DNA from: JAABTL01 sp964465355
Lineage (GTDB): Bacteria; Deinococcota; Deinococci; Deinococcales; Trueperaceae
Direction of reading: 5' to 3'
NCBI GenBank assembly: GCA_964465355.1
Contig: CAYXJZ010000001.1
Span: 62,001-126,000, forward strand
Length of the DNA stretch: 64,000 bases
Shown here: one piece after another, positions 16,772-24,239 of the stretch
Layout: each line of letters begins with the position of its first letter
How positions within the stretch are numbered: position 1 is the stretch's first letter
Position numbers and translations under genes: made by a program
Notes under the pieces: generated by a model
The model's input: the letters and a program-made list of their open reading frames with translations, nothing else
Database searches by the model: none
Told to the model about the DNA's origin: nothing

Positions 16772-17377
16772 TCAGCCTTCCTCGAAGACCACCACGCGGG
16801 CGGGCCGCACCAGCCGCTCCCCCTGGACGAAGCCGGTCTCGAAGACGGACTGCACGGCGCCCCCCTGCCCTGGCCCGTTGGCCGGCACGACGGCCAAGGC
16901 CTCGTAGCGGCTGGGATCGAAGACCTCCCCCACCTCGCCGAAGCGGTGGACGTCCATGGTGCCGAGATCGCGCAGCAGGCCAGTCAGCACGCCTTCCACA
17001 CCGGGCAGGATGGTGCTTGCGTCGCTGCTCAGCTTGGCGGCGTCAAGGGCCCGGTTGAGGTCGTCGTGCACGCGCAACACCGTGTGCAACGCGGCGTCGA
17101 AGCCCTGCTCGCGTGCCCGCTCCAGCTCGGCCTGCTGGCGCCTGCGCAGGTTGTCGAGGTCGGCGCGGCCGCGCAGGTAGCGGTCCTGGGCCTCGGCCGC
17201 CGCCTCGGTGGCCTTGGCCAGCTCCTCGCTCAGTCGCTGCAGCTCAGCGCGCAGCAGGTCGGCCTCGATGGCGGTGCCGTCGTGGCCACCGCCGACGGCC
17301 TCGGTCGGCTCATGGTCGCCGCTGCCGGCATCGTCGCCGGGGTGCGGGGACCGGGATCGTTCGTCTCTTGGGTCCAT
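16772..17377 (-). CDS. grpE: Nucleotide exchange factor GrpE
   Basis: Exchanges ADP for ATP on DnaK. The acidic N-terminus (about 1-40) leads into a long coiled coil (about 42-95; repeated A-E-L-Q-R-L-S-E-E-L-A pattern) with the conserved R-A-D-L-D-N-L-R-R-R, then the four-helix region and a C-terminal beta domain ending V-F-E-T-G-F-V-Q-G-E-R-L-V-R-P-A-R-V-V-V. The ATG at 17377 is given as start, 5 nt after dnaK ends; a TTG overlapping the dnaK stop as TTGA is the alternative and would make translation coupled. Confidence 0.93.
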   Translation of the reverse strand: MDPRDERSRSPHPGDDAGSGDHEPTEAVGGGHDGTAIEADLLRAELQRLSEELAKATEAAAEAQDRYLRGRADLDNLRRRQQAELERAREQGFDAALHTVLRVHDDLNRALDAAKLSSDASTILPGVEGVLTGLLRDLGTMDVHRFGEVGEVFDPSRYEALAVVPANGPGQGGAVQSVFETGFVQGERLVRPARVVVFEEG

Positions 17378-17382
17378 GGGAC

Positions 17383-19290
17383 TCAAGAGGCCGGCTTGAA
17401 GTCGGCGTCGATGACGTCGTCGTCGTTGCCGGCAGGCGGCGCGTCATGGGTGGCCTCGGTCGGTTCGGCCGCCTGGCTGGTAGCGGTCGGGCTACCTGCG
17501 GTAGCTTGCTGGAAGGCCTGCAGCGCGGTGGCCAGCGCCTGGCTCTTGGCCTCCAGCTCGGTCTTGGCGACAGAGCCGTCTGCCACGGCCACCTCGGCGT
17601 CGCCGATGGCGGCGCGCAGGGGCTGCTTGATGGTGTCGTCAGCCCCTTCGGCCTCGTCCAGCGCCTTCTGCGCCTGCAGGCGCAGGCTGTCGAGCTGGTT
17701 GGCGGCCTCGACCCGCTCGCGCCGCACGCGGTCTTCCTCGGCGTTGCGCTCGGCGTCCTTGATCAGACGGTCGACCTCGTCCTGGGCAAGGGTGGTGGTG
17801 TTCTGGATGGTGATCGAGGCCGCCTTGCCGGTGGACTTCTCCTTGGCGGAGACGTTGAGCACACCGTTGGCGTCGATGTCGTAGGTGACCTCGATCTGCG
17901 GCACGCCGGCCGGCATGGGCGGGAGGCCTTCGAGGTTGAAGCGGCCCAGCGACTTGTTGTCCGTGGCCATGGGCCGCTCGCCCTGCAGCACGTGGATGGG
18001 CGCCGAGGTCTGGTTGTGGTCGGCGGTGGAGAAGGTCTCGGACTTGCGCACGGGGACTGTGGTGTTGCGGTCGATCAGCTTGGTGAAGACGCCGCCCTTG
18101 GTCTCGATGCCGAGGCTGAGGGGCGTGACGTCGAGCAGCACGATGTCGTCCACGTCGCCGGTGAGCACACCGGCCTGCACGGCTGCGCCGAGGGCCACCA
18201 CCTCGTCGGGGTTGACCGTCTGGTTGGGTTCCTTGCCGAGCAGCTCCTTGACCAGCTTCTTGACCGCTGGCACGCGGGTGGAACCGCCCACCAGCAGCAC
18301 CTCGTCGATGGCCTCGCGGTTCATCTTGGCGTCGGAAAGGGCCTGCTCCACCGGGCCGCGGACGCGGGCGAGCAGCGGAGCGATGAGCTCGTCGAAGCGG
18401 GCGCGACTGAGCTTCTTCTCCAGGTACAGCGGCGCGTTGGAGGCCGGGTCCATGGCGATGAAGGGCAGGCTGATGGTGGTCTCCGGCAGGCCGGAGAGCT
18501 CGATCTTGGCGCGCTCGGCTGCGTCGATCAGGCGCTGCAGGGCCTGCTTGTCCTTGCGCAGGTCGACGTTGTACTCCTTCATGAAGTCCTCGGCCAGCCA
18601 GTCGACCACCGCGTGGTCGAAGTCAGAGCCGCCAAGGTGGGTGTCGCCCGCGGTGGAGCGCACCTCGAAGACGCCGTCGCCCACCTCGAGGACGGACACG
18701 TCGAAGGTGCCGCCACCCAGGTCGAAGACCAGCACCGTCTCGTTGCCCTTCTTGTCGAGACCGTAGGCAAGGGCCGCTGCGGTGGGCTCGTTGACGATGC
18801 GCAGCACCTCGAGGCCGGCGATGCGGCCGGCGTTCTGGGTGGCTTCGCGCTGGGCGTTGTTGAAGTAGGCGGGGACGGTGATGACAGCCTTGGTGATGGT
18901 CTGGCCCAAGGTCTCGCTTGCGTCGCTCACCATCTTGCGCAGCACCATGGCAGACACCTCTTCAGGGGTGTACTGCTTGCCTTCGACCACGAAGCGCACC
19001 CCGCCGTCGGGGCCTTGCACCACCTCGTAGGGCGCGCGCTCGACCTCGTTCTTGACCTCGTCCCATGTACGGCCCATGAAGCGCTTGATCTCGAAGAGCG
19101 TGCCACGGGCGTTCAGCACCGCCTGGCGCTTGGCCACCTGGCCGACCAGTCGGACGTCGTCCTTGAAGCCGACCACCGATGGGGTGGTGCGGCTGCCTTC
19201 CTTGTTCACGAGGACGACGGCCTCGCCGCCCTCCATGATGGAGATCACGCTGTTGGTGGTACCCAAGTCGATGCCTACGGCTTTGGCCAT
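17383..19290 (-). CDS. dnaK: Chaperone DnaK (Hsp70)
   Basis: ATP-dependent chaperone. Starts M-A-K-A-V-G-I-D-L-G-T-T-N-S (phosphate-loop 1), with N-E-P-T-A-A-A-L-A-Y-G-L, V-F-D-L-G-G-G-T-F-D-V-S and L-V-G-G-S-T-R-V-P in the ATPase domain, the D-V-T-P-L-S-L-G-I-E-T substrate-domain entry, and an acidic C-terminal tail. Length of 635 aa is normal. ATG 19290 is fixed by the family N-terminus and a GAGGAG site 7 nt upstream. First gene of the heat-shock operon, with a strong promoter and HAIR box just upstream. Confidence 0.98.
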   Translation of the reverse strand: MAKAVGIDLGTTNSVISIMEGGEAVVLVNKEGSRTTPSVVGFKDDVRLVGQVAKRQAVLNARGTLFEIKRFMGRTWDEVKNEVERAPYEVVQGPDGGVRFVVEGKQYTPEEVSAMVLRKMVSDASETLGQTITKAVITVPAYFNNAQREATQNAGRIAGLEVLRIVNEPTAAALAYGLDKKGNETVLVFDLGGGTFDVSVLEVGDGVFEVRSTAGDTHLGGSDFDHAVVDWLAEDFMKEYNVDLRKDKQALQRLIDAAERAKIELSGLPETTISLPFIAMDPASNAPLYLEKKLSRARFDELIAPLLARVRGPVEQALSDAKMNREAIDEVLLVGGSTRVPAVKKLVKELLGKEPNQTVNPDEVVALGAAVQAGVLTGDVDDIVLLDVTPLSLGIETKGGVFTKLIDRNTTVPVRKSETFSTADHNQTSAPIHVLQGERPMATDNKSLGRFNLEGLPPMPAGVPQIEVTYDIDANGVLNVSAKEKSTGKAASITIQNTTTLAQDEVDRLIKDAERNAEEDRVRRERVEAANQLDSLRLQAQKALDEAEGADDTIKQPLRAAIGDAEVAVADGSVAKTELEAKSQALATALQAFQQATAGSPTATSQAAEPTEATHDAPPAGNDDDVIDADFKPAS

Positions 19291-19406
19291 GTCGATGCTC
19301 CTCTTGTTCGTCCTGCCGGAGGGCCGGCAAGCGCTCCTGGCGTGGCGTTGGGGATGTGGGCTGGCCCGCCCGGAAACCGTCCGGCACGGGTCGTGCACTG
19401 AGGACG

Positions 19407-19435
19407 AGCATAACAGCACTACCGGGGCTTGTCAA
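19407..19435 (-). promoter_or_regulatory. dnaK promoter, TTGACA-17-TATGCT
   Basis: Minus strand: perfect -35 TTGACA (19435-19430), 17-nt spacer, -10 TATGCT (19412-19407). The best sigma-70-type promoter in the window, giving a leader of about 110 nt to dnaK. The rest of the 320-bp gap up to 19610 holds the HAIR box and the TAGGCT hexamer at about 19507. Confidence 0.8.
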
Positions 19436-19439
19436 CGGA

Positions 19440-19460
19440 TGTGAGTCTGACCGACTCAAG
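19440..19460 (-). promoter_or_regulatory. HAIR-like operator (HspR binding site) upstream of dnaK
   Basis: Minus strand reads CTTGAGT-N7-ACTCACA, matching the HspR consensus CTTGAGT-N7-ACTCAAG in 12 of 14 defined positions (core palindrome TGAGT/ACTCA intact). It sits 4 nt upstream of the -35 box. HspR regulation of dnaK operons is known in Deinococcus and actinobacteria; no hspR gene is in the window. Confidence 0.7.
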
Positions 19461-19610
19461 TCTGGTGCTGAGCGGCGGCAGGTGCGAGCGGCTTCGGCCA
19501 GGGGCGTAGGCTAGGCGCAGCGTCGCCGCCTGCCCCTGGTTCATGGGCAGGCGCCCAAGGGTCCTTTGGCCAACGGCACGCCCGCGACCCTGGATGGGAA
19601 GGAGATCTGC

Positions 19611-19895
19611 ATGCAGTTCCTGGTCATCGCCCGAGACGGCACCGACCCCGAGGCCCCCGCCCGGCGTCAGGCCGTGCGCGAAGCCCACCTCGAGGTCGCC
19701 CGCCAACGGGCGGCAGAAGGCTCCTTGCACATCGGCGGCGCACTGTTAGGCGCCGACGGCGGCATGCTCGGCTCGGCCATGGTGTTCGAGGCCGAGGACG
19801 AGGAGGCGCTGTGGGCGCTGCTCCATGCCGACATCTACCACCAGGGCGGCGTCTGGCAGAGCTACGAGGTCTTCCCTTTCCGACGCGCCGTGTGA
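19611..19895 (+). CDS. YCII-related domain protein
   Basis: A 94-aa single-domain protein of the YCII/YciI superfamily (ferredoxin-like alpha-beta barrel): M-Q-F-L-V-I-A-R-D-G at the N-terminus, R-E-A-H-L with the family's conserved His near residue 25, G-A-L-L-G in the middle and a final strand W-Q-S-Y-E-V-F-P-F. Function of most members is unknown; some are suggested to be small enzymes. ATG 19611 has an AAGGAG site at 6 nt. The 3' end overlaps by 34 nt the convergent membrane protein gene. Confidence 0.8.
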   Translation: MQFLVIARDGTDPEAPARRQAVREAHLEVARQRAAEGSLHIGGALLGADGGMLGSAMVFEAEDEEALWALLHADIYHQGGVWQSYEVFPFRRAV

Positions 19896-20584
19896 AGCTC
19901 GGGCCGGCGCCGTCGTAGCCACCAGCTCAGGCCGATGGTGAACAGCCACATCCCCAACGAGAGCCACACCAAGCGCATGTCGATCTGCAGACCGCCGAAG
20001 GAGAAGGCCTCCCCTCTAGGCAGGGCGGCGCCTGCCCAGACCCCCACTGCAAGGCCGGTGCCGCCACCGAGCAGCGAGGCGAGCAGGAAGGTGTGCAAGG
20101 GGATGCGCAGGACGCCGGCCGCCACGTTGACGAGGTCGCCTGGCATCATCATCACCCTGGCCAGCAGCACGGCCTCGAAGGGCCGTTCGCTCAGGCTCTG
20201 ACGCCAGCCGCGTCGCGCGGGCAGCTCGGGCAGGCCCAGCTCCCTCACCACCTCGGCGCTAGGCCGCCCCCTGGCCCAGCGCGCCGCCAGGTAGGGGATC
20301 AGCGCGCTCACGCTGGCGCCAACGGCGGCGACGAGCAGGCCAAGCCAGGGTCCGAGCAGCCAGCCGCAGAAGGCCGTGATGACGGTGACCGGCAGGAGGA
20401 ACAGCGGCCGGAGCAGGAAGGCCACCACCATGGCGAGCAGGGCCACCCGTGGCTCCGTCGCAAGGGAGAGGGCCGCAGCCAGCCCGGCGGCAGGGCCGCC
20501 CTCGCTGCGCGAGAGCCACCACCAGGCCACGACGGCCAGGACCAGCCAGGCCACGAGGGCGGGTAGCCAACGGCGCTTGCGCAT
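19862..20584 (-). CDS. TVP38/TMEM64 (DedA-like) membrane protein
   Basis: Polytopic protein of the TVP38/TMEM64/DedA superfamily (240 aa). Hydrophobic segments lie near residues 8-24, 45-70, 75-95, 150-180 and 205-225. The family loop is recognisable as F-C-G-W-L-L-G-P-W-L-G and, later, R-V-M-M-M-P-G-D-L-V-N-V-A-A-G. Relatives are implicated in lipid scrambling or envelope homeostasis; substrate unknown here. ATG 20584 is preceded by a TAATGT hexamer at 7 nt and no ribosome-binding site, supporting it over the in-frame ATG at 20620. Confidence 0.8.
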   Translation of the reverse strand: MRKRRWLPALVAWLVLAVVAWWWLSRSEGGPAAGLAAALSLATEPRVALLAMVVAFLLRPLFLLPVTVITAFCGWLLGPWLGLLVAAVGASVSALIPYLAARWARGRPSAEVVRELGLPELPARRGWRQSLSERPFEAVLLARVMMMPGDLVNVAAGVLRIPLHTFLLASLLGGGTGLAVGVWAGAALPRGEAFSFGGLQIDMRLVWLSLGMWLFTIGLSWWLRRRRPELHTARRKGKTS

Positions 20585-20591
20585 CAAGCGA

Positions 20592-20597
20592 ACATTA
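20592..20597 (-). promoter_or_regulatory. Candidate -10 element TAATGT for the TVP38-like gene
   Basis: TAATGT, 7 nt, then ATG on the minus strand: leaderless-type start. Confidence 0.45.
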
Positions 20598-20664
20598 CCG
20601 CCACGGCGCCTCACCAACATGACCGAGAAGTCGCGCTTCCCACGCAGCCATCACCTCGGACGGG

Positions 20665-20670
20665 TAGCGT
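20665..20670 (+). promoter_or_regulatory. Candidate -10 element TAGCGT for the pentapeptide gene
   Basis: TAGCGT is followed directly by one ATG and, 6 nt later, by a second ATG at 20677. The spacing of the other leaderless genes argues that the second ATG is used. Confidence 0.4.
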
Positions 20671-20676
20671 ATGGAC

Positions 20677-21303
20677 ATGCCCATGGAGCGACCCGTTCTA
20701 CCTGCTGAGCCCATGCTCCGCGACGGCGGCTCCTACCGCGACCAACGCTTCGATGGCATCCAGCTCTCCGGCACCCTGCGTGGGGCGGTCTTCCATGACT
20801 GCGTCTTCGAGGCCGGGAAGCTGCGCGAACTGCGCATGGAGGGCTGCCGTTTCGTCGACAGCGATTTCCTCGGCTGCGACCTCAGCCTGATCTCGGTCAA
20901 GGACTGCATCTTCCAAGGCGTGACCATCGAGCACTGCGAGGTGTTGGGGGTGGACTGGTCCGTGGCCAAGGGGGACCTGCTGCACCCCTTCGAGGTGGAC
21001 TTCAAGGCCTCTGCGATGGGCCTCACCACCTTCGAGCGCATGGTGCTGCGGGGGCGACGCTTCGAGGGCTGTCAACTGCACGAGGCCCGCTTCTCCGGCT
21101 GCGACCTGCGCGACACGCGCTTCCGCGGCAGCGACTTGGCCGGCTGCCTCTTCGAGGACTGCGACCTAGGCGGCGCCGATCTGCGCAAGGCGACGGGCTA
21201 CCGACTGGACCTCAGGCGCAACAAGGTGCATGGCCTGCGGGTCCTGGCTGCCGAGGCGCCGGGCCTGCTGGACGGCTGGGGCATCCAGATCGACGAGGCC
21301 TGA
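20677..21303 (+). CDS. Pentapeptide repeat protein
   Basis: About 208 aa built of two blocks of A(D/N)LXX-type pentapeptide repeats (about 25-85 and 125-180), e.g. F-H-D-C-V, F-E-A-G-K, C-R-F-V-D, C-D-L-R-D, F-R-G-S-D, L-A-G-C-L, F-E-D-C-D. These form a right-handed quadrilateral beta helix. Two blocks separated by a non-repeat segment (W-S-V-A-K-G-D-L-L-H-P-F) recall the Qnr/MfpA/McbG type that mimics DNA and protects gyrase, but the role cannot be assigned from sequence alone. Divergent from the TVP38-like gene. Confidence 0.85.
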   Translation: MPMERPVLPAEPMLRDGGSYRDQRFDGIQLSGTLRGAVFHDCVFEAGKLRELRMEGCRFVDSDFLGCDLSLISVKDCIFQGVTIEHCEVLGVDWSVAKGDLLHPFEVDFKASAMGLTTFERMVLRGRRFEGCQLHEARFSGCDLRDTRFRGSDLAGCLFEDCDLGGADLRKATGYRLDLRRNKVHGLRVLAAEAPGLLDGWGIQIDEA

Positions 21304-21320
21304 GGGCGGTCCGAGCCTGC

Positions 21321-22121
21321 TCAAACCGGCGCCAGCCGCACCACGTCACCGATGCGCAAGCCGCCAAGGGACCTGCTGGCGTCACCGCCGCGAAGGAAAA
21401 GCTCCACCCAGCGGATGGCCGCGCCGCTGTCCGCCACCACGTAGCCGGATGAACCGGGCGCCACCGCCAGTTCGCCCTCCGCCACGGCGAAGCTGCCGTC
21501 GGCCAGCCTGCCCGTCCTGCTGAGCTCGCCCACCGAGACCCGCAGCGCCTCGCCCGCCATCAGACCAGGCGGCAAGGCCCCCCAGCGCCAGGTTGTCTTG
21601 ACGTTCCCGAAGCCATCGACGTAGGCCACCCTGCCTTCCGGCACCGGAGGGAGCAAGGCCTTGGCGATGGGCGGTCCAAGCAGCTCACGCTCACCGCCGA
21701 GCAGCCGGGCGATGGCATCGGGGAACAGGTCGCGGGAGCGGAACTGCGACCCGGCGGTGGGCCAGGCCAAGGGACGCAACTCCACCGCCGCCTCGGCCAG
21801 GAAGCTGAAGGACTCGCCGGCGTCCACGCCGACGACCTGGGCACCGCTGGGCAGCCGCGCCCACAGCAGGCGCTCGCCGTCGTTGTCGCGCCGCGCAGCG
21901 GGGTCGTCGCGCCGAGGCGCCACGTTGACGAAGACCAGCGTCTCCTCCGGCGCCTCGGCAGCCGCCAGCTGCGCCGCCACGAAGCCGGCGGCCAGGGTGG
22001 CGAAGGCTGGCACCGGCGTGCTCACCACGGTAGCCCTTGGGAAGCGGCACAGCAGGCGTTGGGTCACCTCGGCGAAGGCCAGGTCCTGCGGACCGAAGTC
22101 GGCGATCAGGTGGATGAGCAC
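21321..22121 (-). CDS. SAM hydrolase / SAM-dependent halogenase-like family (DUF62)
   Basis: About 266 aa with the two-domain layout of S-adenosyl-L-methionine hydroxide adenosyltransferases, which split SAM to adenosine and methionine. Supporting blocks: H-L-I-A-D-F-G near the N-terminus, V-V-G-V-D-A-G-E-S-F, R-D-L-F-P-D-A-I-A-R (the family R-D-x-F-x-P/D-x-A-A segment) and Y-V-D-G-F-G-N-V-K-T. The usual V-D-P-G-V-G-T loop is changed to V-N-V-A-P-R-R, so activity is uncertain. A TAGCCT hexamer 6 nt before GTG 22121 favours this start over the GTG at 22127. Confidence 0.6.
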   Translation of the reverse strand: MLIHLIADFGPQDLAFAEVTQRLLCRFPRATVVSTPVPAFATLAAGFVAAQLAAAEAPEETLVFVNVAPRRDDPAARRDNDGERLLWARLPSGAQVVGVDAGESFSFLAEAAVELRPLAWPTAGSQFRSRDLFPDAIARLLGGERELLGPPIAKALLPPVPEGRVAYVDGFGNVKTTWRWGALPPGLMAGEALRVSVGELSRTGRLADGSFAVAEGELAVAPGSSGYVVADSGAAIRWVELFLRGGDASRSLGGLRIGDVVRLAPV

Positions 22122-22127
22122 GGGCAC

Positions 22128-22133
22128 AGGCTA
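22128..22133 (-). promoter_or_regulatory. Candidate -10 element TAGCCT for the SAM-hydrolase-like gene
   Basis: TAGCCT, 6 nt, GTG on the minus strand; an in-frame GTG also directly abuts the hexamer. Confidence 0.35.
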
Positions 22134-22192
22134 CGACGATGGTTGCTGCAGAGGGGCGGGCTCGCTCGCTCGAGGCGGGTGCCTACCCGAGC

Positions 22193-22885
22193 TCAACGGG
22201 GCTGTCTGGCTCGCTTCACGGCCGCCAGCAGCTCGGCACAGTCGGCGCTGAGCTGCGCCAGGCGCTCCGCCGTCTGCTGCCCCCTCGGCACCAGGGAACT
22301 GCCGAGCCCCACCACCTTGGCACCGGCGAGGATCCAGCGGCTCACCTCGTCTGCCGTGGCGGCAATGCCGCCGGTGACCATCAACCGGCTGCCGCGCAGC
22401 GGACCGAGCAACTGCTTGACGAAGCCGGGACCGAGGTCGGCGGCCGGGAAGAGCTTGACCAGCCCAGCCCCGAAGGAGCGGGCGCGCCACAGCTCGGTGG
22501 GTGTGGCCGCCCCTGGGACGAAGGCCACCCCCCTCTCGCGACACCATGCACCGGCCTCCTCGGCAGCCACCGGGCTCACCACGAAGTCGGCGCCTGCTTC
22601 CACGAAGCTGCGGGCGGTGGCCGCATCGAAGACCGTGCCGATGCCGAGCAGCAAGCCAGGCAGTCGCCCCGATGCGTAGCCGCGCAACTGGACGAAGACC
22701 TCCATGGCGCGCTCGGAGCGGTGGGTGAACTCGAAGACCCGAAGGCCGCCGTCGTAGCAGGCCTGAAGGACCTTGGCCGCCGCATCGGCGTCCACGTCGT
22801 CGTGCACGGCCACCAGACCTTGGTCGACGAGCAGCCCTTCCACCTCCTGCGGTGATGGGGGTGTATGGGCGCCGCTGACGGACAT
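22193..22885 (-). CDS. KDPG/KHG aldolase family protein
   Basis: Class I (Schiff-base) aldolase of the Eda/DgoA family, which cleaves 2-keto-3-deoxy-6-phosphogluconate or related acids to pyruvate plus an aldehyde. The 230-aa barrel shows F-E-F-T-H-R-S with the general-base Glu at about 52, and L-V-K-L-F-P-A-A with the Schiff-base Lys at about 144; G-A-D-F-V-V-S-P and V-T-G-G-I are also typical. Substrate cannot be fixed without Entner-Doudoroff neighbours. Downstream of guaD by 40 nt, but it has its own TAGAGT element, so it may be independently transcribed. Confidence 0.85.
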   Translation of the reverse strand: MSVSGAHTPPSPQEVEGLLVDQGLVAVHDDVDADAAAKVLQACYDGGLRVFEFTHRSERAMEVFVQLRGYASGRLPGLLLGIGTVFDAATARSFVEAGADFVVSPVAAEEAGAWCRERGVAFVPGAATPTELWRARSFGAGLVKLFPAADLGPGFVKQLLGPLRGSRLMVTGGIAATADEVSRWILAGAKVVGLGSSLVPRGQQTAERLAQLSADCAELLAAVKRARQPR

Positions 22886-22892
22886 GGCGGCG

Positions 22893-22898
22893 ACTCTA
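22893..22898 (-). promoter_or_regulatory. Candidate -10 element TAGAGT for the aldolase gene
   Basis: TAGAGT, 7 nt, ATG on the minus strand. Confidence 0.45.
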
Positions 22899-22925
22899 GC
22901 ACGCGTCCCTACGGGCCGGCGCCGG

Positions 22926-24239
22926 CTATGGCCTGGCGTCCCACACGGCCTTCCCCGCCACCCATGTGCTCTCAACCGACTCCTCACGGGCCATGGTGAG
23001 CGCCAAGGCCAGGCGTTGCTCCGCGCCCTCCGCCTCGGCCCAGGCAGCCGCCAGCGTGGAGCCGTGTGGTGGGCGCAGCACCACCAGGTCCGCTTCCTTG
23101 CCCGGCAGCAGGTCACCCACCGATCCGGCAAGGCCTAGGGCGGCGGCACCAGAGGCCGTCGCCAGCCACAGCAGCTGTGCGGGGCCAAGCGCCACCCCGG
23201 CGTCGGCCAGCAGCATCTGCCCCTGGTAGGCGGCGGTGGCCTCCTTGAGGATGGACAGGCCCGTGCCTGCGCCGACGTCACTGCCAAGCGCCAGCCGCAC
23301 GCCGGCCGCCAGGTGGCGCGCCATGGGGAACAGGCCGGAGCCGAGGAAGTGGTTGCTGCTCGGGCAGTGGGCCACGCAGGCGCCTGCTGCCGCCAAGCGT
23401 AGCAGCTCGTCGTCGGATGGATGGACGTCGTGGGCGAAGACGCTGCGCCGGCCCACCATGCCGAAGGCCTCGTAGGTGGCCAGGTAGTCCTTGGCTGCAG
23501 GGAAACGTCGGCGCACCGCCTCGATCTCCTCCCGGTTCTCGTTGAGGTGGGAAGTGACCCACAGGCCTTCCTGGCCCTTGACCACCGCTTCACAGGCCTG
23601 CAGCAGGCCCTCGCTGCATGACAAGGAGAAGCGTGGCGTGACGGCGTACCTGAGGCGTCCCCTGCCGTGCCAGCGCCTGGCGAGGAAGCTGGCCTCCTCG
23701 AAGGCGGCCTCCGGCGTGGTGTGCAGTTCGGGCCGCAGCGCGCGGTCGGCCACGTTGAGCCCAGCCGTGACGCGCAGACCGCTGGCCTCCGCCTCGGCGA
23801 AGAAGGCCTCCATGGCTACGGCGAAGTGCGCACCGAAGACCATGGCGCTGGTGGTGCCGTTGCGCGCAAGCAGCCGAAGGAAGGTGCGCGCCTGCTCCCT
23901 GGCGAAGACGGCCTCTTCGAAACGCACCTCGAAGGGCAGCGCGCGCTCCTCCAGCCAGCGCAGCAGACCGAGGCCCATGGCGCCGATGACGGGCAGCTGC
24001 GGGTAGTGCACGTGGGCGTCGACCAGGCCGGGCAGCAGCAGGGCGCCACTGCGGTCGTCGACGTGTGCCAGCTGATGACGGGCGCGCACCTCGGTCCAGC
24101 CGCCCAGGTCGGCGATGCGGCCGTCCTCGCCCACCAGCAGGCCGGCGTCGTCCCAGACCTGCATGGCCGCCCGGCCGCGGGCCGAGAAGGGGTCATCTGG
24201 CACGTGGGCGAGGGAGCCGCGCAGCAGGACCGGGCTCAT
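22926..24239 (-). CDS. guaD: Guanine deaminase
   Basis: Zinc amidohydrolase converting guanine to xanthine in purine salvage or degradation. Motifs in order: L-P-G-L-V-D-A-H-V-H-Y-P-Q (metal HxH), T-S-H-L-N-E-N (metal His and substrate region), F-A-H-D-V-H (metal His), H-C-P-S-S-N-H-F-L-G-S-G (guanine-binding signature) and L-G-S-D-V-G-A-G (metal Asp). 437 aa is the usual length. The ATG overlaps the ade stop by 4 nt, so the two purine deaminases are translationally coupled. Confidence 0.93.
   Translation of the reverse strand: MSPVLLRGSLAHVPDDPFSARGRAAMQVWDDAGLLVGEDGRIADLGGWTEVRARHQLAHVDDRSGALLLPGLVDAHVHYPQLPVIGAMGLGLLRWLEERALPFEVRFEEAVFAREQARTFLRLLARNGTTSAMVFGAHFAVAMEAFFAEAEASGLRVTAGLNVADRALRPELHTTPEAAFEEASFLARRWHGRGRLRYAVTPRFSLSCSEGLLQACEAVVKGQEGLWVTSHLNENREEIEAVRRRFPAAKDYLATYEAFGMVGRRSVFAHDVHPSDDELLRLAAAGACVAHCPSSNHFLGSGLFPMARHLAAGVRLALGSDVGAGTGLSILKEATAAYQGQMLLADAGVALGPAQLLWLATASGAAALGLAGSVGDLLPGKEADLVVLRPPHGSTLAAAWAEAEGAEQRLALALTMAREESVESTWVAGKAVWDARP

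Noticed and set aside
13970..17884. 1304-codon plus-strand open frame across pdxH, the parvulin gene, dnaJ, grpE and dnaK
   Set aside because: It lies antisense or out of frame to five well-identified genes; long shadow frames are expected at this GC content.
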